A program made the translations under genes and the position numbers. Positions 1-5,472 of a stretch of 10,537 bases of DNA are shown piece after piece. Positions within the stretch are counted from its first letter, which is position 1, and each line of letters starts with the position of its first letter. Origin of the DNA: Bacteroidota bacterium. Lineage in GTDB: Bacteria > Bacteroidota > Bacteroidia > Bacteroidales > VadinHA17. The notes below the pieces were generated by a model, which was given only the letters and a program-made list of their open reading frames with translations, was not told the DNA's origin and did no database searches. The stretch lies in assembly GCA_030613125.1 (NCBI GenBank), contig JAUWMO010000095.1, forward strand, positions 1 through 10,537. Direction: 5' to 3'.

Positions 1-38
1 ATGTATTATAACAATAAAAGCAAACCTTATGCATCATT

Positions 39-299
39 GTGAAATACAAGCAATTTCAAATACAAAAATCTTATCTTTATAGAAATAAAGTACGGAATGC
101 TAAAATAAATACAGCCCGGAAAATCGCTGATAGCTATCGGGATGCGCAGCCCGAAAAATGTGAGTTTACTACTGTAAATGACCATTTTGAGGGCAAGCAT
201 AACGCAGATAGCGGACTTTATGGACAAACACTAATTAGACATTTTAGTGAAGCTTATAATACAGAAAAAGTTAAACAGGAAATTATGAAATATCTCTGA
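39..299 (+). CDS. Doubtful small ORF, no recognised family
   Basis: An open frame begins with GTG at 39 and ends with TGA at 297-299, which would give 86 residues; an in-frame TAA at 15-17 closes it upstream. The product would be basic and polar, with no signal peptide, membrane segment or motif that I recognise. Two observations weaken the case for a real gene. The frame runs through a perfect palindrome (GATAGCTATC, 129-138) and a TCGGG/CCCGA hairpin (137-141 with 150-154), which look like intergenic repeat material. The opposite strand is also open over much of the same stretch. It could be a genuine small protein, the tail of a decayed gene, or chance. A GC-rich hairpin starts at its stop codon. 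Confidence 0.2.
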   Translation: MKYKQFQIQKSYLYRNKVRNAKINTARKIADSYRDAQPEKCEFTTVNDHFEGKHNADSGLYGQTLIRHFSEAYNTEKVKQEIMKYL

Positions 300-359
300 C
301 TCTCCCCCTGTCCTCCTTTGTCGGACATGCAGGCCTTGCGCGTATGGGAGGGGGTGAGT
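299..359. repeat. GC-rich long-loop inverted repeat
   Basis: The arms at 299-309 and 349-359 pair at 10 of 11 positions (ACTCtCCCCCT against AGGGGGtGAGT). Inside the loop a second perfect 5-base stem (TGTCC 309-313, GGACA 323-327) shares its first base with the outer arm. No T-tract follows, so this is not a standard intrinsic terminator. C-rich blocks of this kind recur between genes in Bacteroidota, so a dispersed repeat is my best guess. The rest of 360-561 shows only a short CCTGCAA direct repeat and AT-rich DNA leading into the next gene. Confidence 0.5.
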
Positions 360-561
360 AAGAACAATGAATGACAAACCCCTGCAACCTGCAACTATAA
401 CTGTTAACATATAACTTTAGTCCTTTTCAGGTCAAAATGTCATTAATTATTCAAAAAGTTTGCATGATTTCTGCCAAAATAAAACCTCTACAGCTTTGGC
501 ATAAAATATGAAAGGCAGGATAACATGTTTTTCTTTTTAATATTGGAATTTATAAGGTAAA

Positions 562-1146
562 ATGAAAATAACTGAGATAAAATCATACAATGACCTGGCA
601 GAGAAAATAAAAGGTAAAGAACAAGCCTATGTACTGCTTTTCAAAGAAGATTCCGGGTTAAGCCAATGTGCTTTGAGAAATATTGATGAAGCATCACGTG
701 AAGATTCCAGTTTTGAGTTGTTTACTGTAAATGTAACAAAGGTGCGTGACGTTCATAGCCGGTACTCCATTACATCAGCTCCTACTCTCTTGAGCTTTGA
801 AAAAGGTGAATTTAAAAACACATACAAAGGTTGCAATGATAAGGTATACTACAAGTCTGTTTTTGAAAGTCTTGTTTTCCATGCTTCTTCGGGCGAAGGG
901 AAACCTCAGAAGAGGGTAAAAGTTTATTCTACACCTACCTGTTCATGGTGTAATACACTGAAATCATACCTTAGAAAAAATGGCATCAAATTTACTGACA
1001 TTGATGTGTCAAAAGATCAAAAAGCAGCTGAAGATCTTGTAAAAAGGAGTGGTCAGCAAGGTGTACCACAAACCGATATCAATGGACAGATCATAGTAGG
1101 CTTTGATAAGGAAAAGATTAATCGACTTCTTGAAATTGAAGGGTGA
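562..1146 (+). CDS. Thioredoxin-like / glutaredoxin fusion protein
   Basis: This is a 194-residue cytoplasmic protein with two thioredoxin-fold domains. The N-terminal domain (about 1-108) has the thioredoxin layout, including the cis-proline segment around Ala73-Pro74. Where WCGPC is expected it reads SGLSQC, leaving a single cysteine (Cys36), so it is degenerate or monothiol. The C-terminal domain (about 117-194) is a compact glutaredoxin of the NrdH/YruB type. It has an intact CSWC redox centre (127-130) and a cis-proline motif GVPQT (167-171). By family knowledge the glutaredoxin half should reduce disulfides, while the N-terminal half may bind a partner or substrate. There is no signal peptide. 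The ATG at 562 is the natural start. A GroES-like gene follows 77 bases downstream with no terminator visible between them, so they may share a transcript. The fold assignment is firm; the partner is unknown. Confidence 0.88.
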   Translation: MKITEIKSYNDLAEKIKGKEQAYVLLFKEDSGLSQCALRNIDEASREDSSFELFTVNVTKVRDVHSRYSITSAPTLLSFEKGEFKNTYKGCNDKVYYKSVFESLVFHASSGEGKPQKRVKVYSTPTCSWCNTLKSYLRKNGIKFTDIDVSKDQKAAEDLVKRSGQQGVPQTDINGQIIVGFDKEKINRLLEIEG

Positions 1147-1223
1147 CAAGCAAACGTAAAACTTAATAAGTTAATAGTATAATAAAAGATAAAAGAATTA
1201 TTAACCATTTAAATAATCAGACA

Positions 1224-1511
1224 ATGAAAGATTTATTGCCAATCAATCAGAATGTTATACTTGACCTGACTGATGATCCAAAAGAGCAAACAACAACCAG
1301 TGGAATAATTATTCCTGATTCAGCAAAGGAAAAACCGAAATTTGCAAAAATTTTAGCTGTCAGCAATATTGAAAACGTAGAAGTTGCTGTTGGCGATATA
1401 GTTTATTACAAAGAGTTCTCAGGCACAGAAACCGAATTTGAAGGTAAAAAGTACCTGGTCCTCCCTTATGAAGATATTTTGGCAAAAATTGTTGAGACTG
1501 AAGCTATCTAA
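1224..1511 (+). CDS. GroES-like co-chaperonin with shortened roof loop
   Basis: This 95-residue protein is close to the usual GroES length and has its core pattern. There is an N-terminal strand (LLPINQNVILDL), then a mobile loop carrying the hydrophobic GroEL-binding tripeptide (SGIII, 26-30). It then has the barrel segment AVGDIVYYKEFSG (55-67) and a C-terminal EDILAKIVE (83-91). It differs in the dome. The roof hairpin between the ILAV strand (43-46) and VGD (56-58) is about 8 residues shorter than in E. coli GroES and lacks the usual glycine-rich tip. No groEL lies beside it, so it is probably an accessory paralogue rather than the main groES. I infer that it caps or modulates GroEL, or has diverged. 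It shares strand with the redox gene upstream and is closed by a strong terminator 42 bases after its stop. Confidence 0.85.
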   Translation: MKDLLPINQNVILDLTDDPKEQTTTSGIIIPDSAKEKPKFAKILAVSNIENVEVAVGDIVYYKEFSGTETEFEGKKYLVLPYEDILAKIVETEAI

Positions 1512-1552
1512 GAGTACTGCAAAAGAATTACATATTTGAAAATCAACAAACT

Positions 1553-1592
1553 AAAGAAATGAGAACAAAAAACTGTTCTCATTTCTTTTTTT
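1553..1592 (+). terminator. Intrinsic terminator after the GroES-like gene
   Basis: A perfect 15-base-pair stem (1553-1567 pairing with 1574-1588) has a six-base loop (1568-1573). The T-run of the right arm continues to 1592. The stem is AT-rich at its base with a GAGAACA/TGTTCTC core. The A-tract at the left base would give a T-run on the opposite strand too, so it could work in both directions. It separates the redox/GroES unit from the transporter gene. Confidence 0.88.
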
Positions 1593-1654
1593 AGGAGAAT
1601 TATATATACTCATTGTTCCACATAGCGGGATAATTACTCTTTTTATACTAATTT

Positions 1655-1686
1655 CCGGTTACATAGTTTGGTATAAACTTCACCGG
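1655..1686. other. Two-part hairpin upstream of transporter gene
   Basis: Two nested perfect stems lie in the 193-base gap between the terminator and the transporter gene. The outer stem is CCGGT (1655-1659) with ACCGG (1682-1686). The inner stem is AGTTT (1665-1669) with AAACT (1675-1679), around a five-base loop. There is no T-tract. It could be a leader structure or an operator, but the stems are short and chance is possible. I see no convincing promoter elsewhere in this gap. Confidence 0.3.
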
Positions 1687-1785
1687 CAGGAATAGGCAAA
1701 GTAATTTATTCCAGGAGAATGTTTAGGGACAAGATAAGTCAATATTGGTATAGAATTCACTATTTTTAGGTTTTAAACTTTCTAT

Positions 1786-2649
1786 ATGTTTTTCCTTATA
1801 TTGTGCATCCTTTCCACCACCCTGATCTTTATAAGTTTTCGCTATTTTGAAACTTTCAGGATTAATATCTTCAATGCTATTATTGTTAACTATTTCACTG
1901 CCTCTTCCCTGGCTTTTATTTTGATCTCAGACTCCACCATCCTCATTCCCGGAGAATTCTCCTCATGGATGACTATGGCGCTTCTCCTTGGCATCCTTTT
2001 CGTTATTATATTTTACTTAATCGCAATCACCACTCAAGAAGTCGGTATTGCCGTTTCTTCAATTGCCTGCAAAATGTCGATGATTTTACCAATACTCTTT
2101 AGTATTTTGTATTATAATGAGAACGTTAGCGGAATTAAAATTGCCGGTATTATTCTTGCACCAGCAGGTGTTGTCCTTTCAGTAATAAAAAAAGATATTT
2201 CTCTTCAGAATAAGAAATTCATTGTTCTTCCACTGGTTATGTTTTTAGGAGTTGGAATTACAGACTCGCTGGTAAAATATGCACAACAGGATCATTTAAA
2301 TAATGTAAGTATTCTTCAATTTTCAGCATACCTTTTCCTGATATCATTTATTTCGAGTTTTATTTTCAAGTTTATACGCGGATTTCGGAATTCTGCCTCA
2401 TTTTCCAAAAAAGATATTTTAGGAGGGGTTTTTCTTGGTCTGGCCAATTTTAGTTCGCTTTTCTTTTTCATACTGGCATTACGTCATAGTGGTATTGACA
2501 GTTCCCTTGTATTTGGTATAAACAGTATCGGTATTGTATTATTCTCAGTACTTTCCGGAATAATCCTTTTCCACGAAAAATTAACCAAGATAAACTGGGC
2601 AGGGATCATTACTGCTGTAATATCACTGGTCATTTTTTTAAACGTGTGA
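1786..2649 (+). CDS. EamA/DMT-superfamily inner-membrane transporter
   Basis: This 287-residue protein is almost entirely hydrophobic, with about ten predicted membrane helices. They lie near 1-18, 27-47, 62-83, 89-108, 116-133, 144-162, 175-195, 211-230, 237-261 and 268-286. Length and helix count fit the ten-helix drug/metabolite transporter layout of two EamA repeats. Each half ends with the typical acidic residue before its last helix: YNENVSGIKIAGII (109-122) and FHEKLTKINWAGII (262-275). By family these proteins export or take up small metabolites; the substrate cannot be read from sequence. The N-terminal repeat is less typical than the C-terminal one. The start at 1786 begins directly with the first helix. 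A YigZ-family gene begins 11 bases after its stop, suggesting co-transcription. Confidence 0.82.
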   Translation: MFFLILCILSTTLIFISFRYFETFRINIFNAIIVNYFTASSLAFILISDSTILIPGEFSSWMTMALLLGILFVIIFYLIAITTQEVGIAVSSIACKMSMILPILFSILYYNENVSGIKIAGIILAPAGVVLSVIKKDISLQNKKFIVLPLVMFLGVGITDSLVKYAQQDHLNNVSILQFSAYLFLISFISSFIFKFIRGFRNSASFSKKDILGGVFLGLANFSSLFFFILALRHSGIDSSLVFGINSIGIVLFSVLSGIILFHEKLTKINWAGIITAVISLVIFLNV

Positions 2650-2660
2650 TCAGATTTATT

Positions 2661-3266
2661 ATGACTGAATCTTTCTTAACTCTGGCCCATCCTTCAAAAG
2701 GTTATTACAAAGAAAAAGGAAGCAAATTCCTTTCCTTTGCATATCCTGTCGAGTCGGAAGAGGAGGGAAGATCAATTATTAAGGATATACGAAAAAAGTA
2801 CTTTGATGCCAGGCATTATTGTTACGGATACATTATAGGAATACAGGAAAAGCGGACCCGGGTAAATGATGACGGAGAGCCTTCAGGGACAGCAGGTAAA
2901 CCCATATTAGGTCAGATACTTTCAAAAGAACTTTGTAATGTATTAATAGTTGTAGTCAGGTATTTTGGTGGTACTTTGCTTGGTAAAGGTGGATTAATCA
3001 GAGCATATAAAACGGCCGCTGCAGATGCTCTTGATAATGGCCTGATCATTACTAAAATTATTAAAACACATTACAGACTAGTATTTGATTACACTGCTAT
3101 GAATGATATCATGAGGATATTAAATGAAGAACAAATTAAACCTTTAGAGCAAAAATTTGAAGATAGTTGTGAAATTGTTGTCGAAATTCCTTACATGGAT
3201 ACAAACCGAATACTGAGCAAGTTGAAAATTATTAAGCAACTGGTAATTGTTAAGCTGGATAGATAA
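2661..3266 (+). CDS. yigZ: YigZ/IMPACT (UPF0029) family protein
   Basis: This is a 201-residue protein from the ATG at 2661, close in length to E. coli YigZ. The N-terminal UPF0029 domain carries all its signature blocks: DARHYCYGYIIG (49-60), NDDGEPSGTAGKP (69-81) and VRYFGGTLLGKGGLIRAY (99-116). A C-terminal EF-G-like alpha/beta domain follows (about 135-201). Eukaryotic IMPACT relatives regulate the kinase GCN2; the bacterial role is not settled, and proposals centre on ribosome or RNA binding. The frame can be extended to a GTG at 2646 overlapping the upstream stop. However, the MTESF start matches the family's usual N-terminus better and removes an unneeded leader. It follows the transporter gene closely and is likely translated from the same message. 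Confidence 0.9.
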   Translation: MTESFLTLAHPSKGYYKEKGSKFLSFAYPVESEEEGRSIIKDIRKKYFDARHYCYGYIIGIQEKRTRVNDDGEPSGTAGKPILGQILSKELCNVLIVVVRYFGGTLLGKGGLIRAYKTAAADALDNGLIITKIIKTHYRLVFDYTAMNDIMRILNEEQIKPLEQKFEDSCEIVVEIPYMDTNRILSKLKIIKQLVIVKLDR

Positions 3267-3272
3267 GGTATA

Positions 3273-3300
3273 TTGAAAAGTTTTCAACAGGTTTTCACAA
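3273..3300. promoter_or_regulatory. Palindrome and tandem motif before pyrB
   Basis: A perfect 15-base palindrome with a single central base (TTGAAAA-G-TTTTCAA, 3273-3287) starts six bases after the yigZ stop. It overlaps two near-copies of a ten-base motif set 11 bases apart: GTTTTCAACA (3280-3289) and GTTTTCACAA (3291-3300). The symmetry and helical spacing would suit a dimeric regulator acting on pyrBI. There is no T-tract of terminator type. Function is inferred only. Confidence 0.3.
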
Positions 3301-3327
3301 TTCATAATATATATTGACTCCCTTGCG

Positions 3328-3335
3328 TAACTTTA
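3328..3335 (+). promoter_or_regulatory. Candidate -7 element for pyrBI
   Basis: TAACTTTA matches seven of eight positions of the Bacteroidota -7 consensus TAnnTTTG, preceded by GCG as is common in this group. It lies 34 bases before the pyrB start, a sensible leader length. The nearest upstream TTG (3314-3316) is only 11 bases away, shorter than the usual 18-20, so the -33 element is missing or weak. Confidence 0.4.
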
Positions 3336-3369
3336 AGAACTGAATTCAAACCCCATATTAAGATTATCT

Positions 3370-4278
3370 ATGAAATATAAAAGCCTTGTTTCCATAAACG
3401 ATTATTCAAAAAAAGAAATCCTTAGGATTCTCGATCTTGCTGCAGAATTTGAAGAGCATCCCCAACCACAATTATTGAATGGGAAAGTTGTAGCAACATT
3501 ATTCTATGAACCATCCACCCGGACACGACTGAGTTTTGAAAGTGCAGTTAACCGCCTTGGAGGAAGAGTGTTTGGATTTACTGATTCTTCTTCTTCAAGT
3601 GTAACAAAAGGAGAAACTATTAAAGACACTATTAAAACAGTGAGTAATTATTGTGATCTGATTGTTATCAGGCATCCACTTGAAGGAAGTGCATTATATG
3701 CCTCTGAAGAAGCTACAGTTCCTGTAATAAATGCCGGAGACGGTGCCAACCAACATCCTACACAAACACTCCTTGACCTGTATTCTATAAAAAAAACACA
3801 AGGAACTCTTGAAGATCTGAATATATTTCTGGTTGGGGACCTGAAATATGGCAGGACTGTTCATTCGTTATTGATGGCAATGTCTCACTTTAACACTACC
3901 TTTAATTTCATTTCGCCAAAAGAACTTAATATGCCGGATGAATATAAACTACATTTGGATAAGCTCGGTCTTAAATATTATGAACACCTCGATTTTACAG
4001 AAATAATTTCACGGGCTGACATTGTTTATATGACAAGAGTTCAAAAAGAGCGATTCTCAGACCCCATGGAATATGAGAAGGTAAAAAATGTTTATGTTTT
4101 GAAAAACAGCATGTTGGAAAACACAAAATCAAATATGAAAGTCCTTCATCCTTTACCACGTGTAAATGAGATTCATACAGATGTAGATAAAAATAAAAAA
4201 GCTTATTATTTTACGCAAGCCCTTAACGGAGTTTATGCCCGCCAGGCCATTATTGCATCCATCCTTGGTTTGAAATAG
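3370..4278 (+). CDS. pyrB: Aspartate carbamoyltransferase catalytic subunit
   Basis: PyrB condenses carbamoyl phosphate with L-aspartate to form N-carbamoyl-L-aspartate, the committed step of de novo pyrimidine synthesis in the cytoplasm. The 302 residues match the usual family length and start. The carbamoyl-phosphate motif STRTR is at 49-53 within EPSTRTRLSFE. The 80s-loop lysine is Lys80, and IRHP (100-103) and HPTQTLLDLY (129-138) follow. The aspartate-domain blocks are GRTVHSL (161-167), MTRVQKERF (221-229) and HPLPR (260-264). All catalytic residues I can place are present. pyrI starts 13 bases downstream, so this should assemble into the class B E. coli-type dodecamer (c6r6) and be allosterically controlled. 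No dihydroorotase or other pyr gene lies next to it. Confidence 0.97.
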   Translation: MKYKSLVSINDYSKKEILRILDLAAEFEEHPQPQLLNGKVVATLFYEPSTRTRLSFESAVNRLGGRVFGFTDSSSSSVTKGETIKDTIKTVSNYCDLIVIRHPLEGSALYASEEATVPVINAGDGANQHPTQTLLDLYSIKKTQGTLEDLNIFLVGDLKYGRTVHSLLMAMSHFNTTFNFISPKELNMPDEYKLHLDKLGLKYYEHLDFTEIISRADIVYMTRVQKERFSDPMEYEKVKNVYVLKNSMLENTKSNMKVLHPLPRVNEIHTDVDKNKKAYYFTQALNGVYARQAIIASILGLK

Positions 4279-4291
4279 AAAATTAAATAAA

Positions 4292-4753
4292 ATGAAAAAA
4301 GAAGGCAAACAATTAAGTGTAAGTGCCATAAAGAACGGGACTGTTATTGATCATATCCCTGCAAAAAATCTTTTTAAAGTTATCTCAATATTAGGTCTTG
4401 ATAAGTTCGATAATCAGATAACCTTTGGCACTAATCTGGATAGTAAAAAACTTGGGAAAAAAGCAATCATCAAGGTTACTGAAAAATCATTTATCGATGA
4501 TGATCTAAACCGGATAGCCCTTATAGCACCTGAAGCTAAATTGAACATTATTAAAGACTATGAGGTTGTTGAAAAGTATTCTGCAAAATTACCTGAAGAA
4601 ATTATTGGTATTGCGAAATGTGTTAATCCCAAGTGTATAACCAACAATGAAAATGTAACGACACGTTTTTTGGTGTTATCTGATAATAATATTGCCCTAA
4701 AATGTCATTACTGCGAAAAAATTACCGATCAGGAACATATGGAAATTCAGTAA
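4292..4753 (+). CDS. pyrI: Aspartate carbamoyltransferase regulatory subunit
   Basis: PyrI binds nucleotides and transmits allosteric control to PyrB; in E. coli CTP inhibits and ATP activates. The 153 residues match E. coli PyrI in length. The N-terminal allosteric domain carries the hallmark SAIKNGTVIDHIPA (11-24), whose Asp-His pair contacts the nucleotide. The C-terminal zinc domain has its four cysteines at 110, 115, 138 and 141 (CX4C then CX2C), nearly the same positions as in E. coli (109, 114, 138, 141). That domain contacts PyrB. The gene lies 13 bases after pyrB and ends just before the hairpin cluster that separates it from convergent genes. Nothing is missing, so allosteric regulation is expected. 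Confidence 0.96.
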   Translation: MKKEGKQLSVSAIKNGTVIDHIPAKNLFKVISILGLDKFDNQITFGTNLDSKKLGKKAIIKVTEKSFIDDDLNRIALIAPEAKLNIIKDYEVVEKYSAKLPEEIIGIAKCVNPKCITNNENVTTRFLVLSDNNIALKCHYCEKITDQEHMEIQ

Positions 4754-4779
4754 GAAGCAGGTAGTAGGTAGTTACAAAA

Positions 4780-4800
4780 TTGTTTCAAGGTTGTTTCAAG
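4780..4800. repeat. Short tandem repeat
   Basis: TTGTTTCAAG occurs at 4780-4789 and again at 4791-4800, one base apart. It follows a GTAGTAGGTAGT stretch (4761-4772). It sits directly before the hairpin cluster and has no evident function. Confidence 0.5.
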
Positions 4801-4804
4801 ATAG

Positions 4805-4960
4805 TCCCGAAAATTATAAAATCTACGATTTTAATTAATTTTCGAGCCTGCCCGAAAGAATGAATTCTTTCATTCAGGCGGGGATCCTCGAAAAACTAAG
4901 TAATCCGCTTGGCGGATGCAGTTTTTCGGGATTTCAAAGTTGTTTTGGAGCATCCGCCAA
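4805..4960. repeat. Nested inverted-repeat cluster between convergent genes
   Basis: At least four stems are visible. Stem 1 pairs 4808-4816 with 4836-4844 and 4817-4823 with 4827-4833 around a TAC loop; all 16 pairs are perfect, with a two-base bulge. Stem 2 centres on GAATTC (4862-4867): 4847-4863 against 4866-4882 at 13 of 17 positions, extended by TTTTCGAG (4839-4846) with CTCGAAAA (4887-4894). Stem 3 pairs CGAAAAACT (4889-4897) with AGTTTTTCG (4920-4928), with ATCCGC/GCGGAT inside. Stem 4 is a perfect 11-base pair (4909-4919 with 4950-4960) and competes with stem 3 for the GCGGAT segment. TCCCGAAAA (4805-4813) and TTTTCGGGA (4923-4931) frame most of it. It probably ends transcription from both sides, and its form suggests a dispersed REP- or MITE-like element. 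No protein of family type is encoded here. Confidence 0.7.
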
Positions 4961-4985
4961 TAACATAGTTTATCCGCTAAAAAAA

Positions 4986-5438
4986 TCACCTTATCCTGTC
5001 AGCAGATTTGATAAGTATCTCATCCTTTCTGATCCCCATGAATGCCAGATAGGTCAGTATAGCACCCACCAGCGGTAAAACAGCCGGGAAAGAAAAATAT
5101 ATATCGACACCAATAGTCTTGTCAGCCTGATGGCTATAAAACCAGATCAAACCCATAGAACCTAACATTAACAGGATGTTGAAAATGCAAATCCTCATCT
5201 GAAGGATTCTGTTTTTATAAAAAAATATTCCTGCCAGATTCAACAGAGGAATAAAAATTAATAAGGTTGCAAGAGGTATAGCTTTAACTTCAAACTGGTC
5301 ATGATCTCCAATAACCCCATAAAATAAATACCTGTAATTTTCAACATCAGAATTCATAAAGGCGATAGGAAAAACAAGCATCAGTGATATCACCAGAGCT
5401 GCCATTAGTAAGTATAAAGATTGTATGCGCTGTATCAT
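4986..5438 (-). CDS. DUF4293 four-helix membrane protein
   Basis: This 150-residue integral membrane protein has four predicted helices near 7-27, 53-73, 81-102 and 113-134. It starts with MIQRIQSLYLLMAAL and ends in the charged tail GIRKDEILIKSADRIR (135-150). Both ends and the length match the DUF4293 family of Bacteroidota, whose biochemical role is unknown to me. The basic, arginine-rich C-terminus follows the last helix. The ATG at 5438 is a clear start. The gene lies 34 bases downstream of the large DUF5916 gene on the same strand with no terminator between them, so co-transcription is likely. It ends 26 bases from the convergent hairpin cluster. Confidence 0.85.
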   Translation of the reverse strand: MIQRIQSLYLLMAALVISLMLVFPIAFMNSDVENYRYLFYGVIGDHDQFEVKAIPLATLLIFIPLLNLAGIFFYKNRILQMRICIFNILLMLGSMGLIWFYSHQADKTIGVDIYFSFPAVLPLVGAILTYLAFMGIRKDEILIKSADRIR

Positions 5439-5472
5439 AGTTGTTATTTAAGCTTTTTTACAAATATCATCA

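Noticed and set aside
40..54. Fifteen-base exact match with 10012-10026 (TGAAATACAAGCAAT), considered as an attachment-site or direct-repeat pair
   Set aside because: Nothing between them resembles an integrated element, the second copy is within a conserved gene, and one match of this length is plausible by chance in AT-rich DNA.
27..227. Minus-strand open frame of 66 residues, hydrophobic
   Set aside because: Lies opposite the equally doubtful 39-299 frame and crosses the palindromic stretch; hydrophobicity comes from AT-rich antisense sequence.
3280..3300. DnaA-box-like pair, considered as a replication origin signal
   Set aside because: The better copy has two mismatches to TTATCCACA, the other more, and there is no AT-rich unwinding region or dnaA/dnaN context.
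4860..5078. Open frame of 72 residues on the + strand
   Set aside because: It runs through the inverted-repeat cluster and then antisense through the DUF4293 C-terminus; the product has no family features.
5461..5468. GATATTTG on the minus strand as a promoter for the DUF4293 gene
   Set aside because: Seven of eight consensus bases but no TTG at the correct distance; co-transcription with the upstream gene is simpler.
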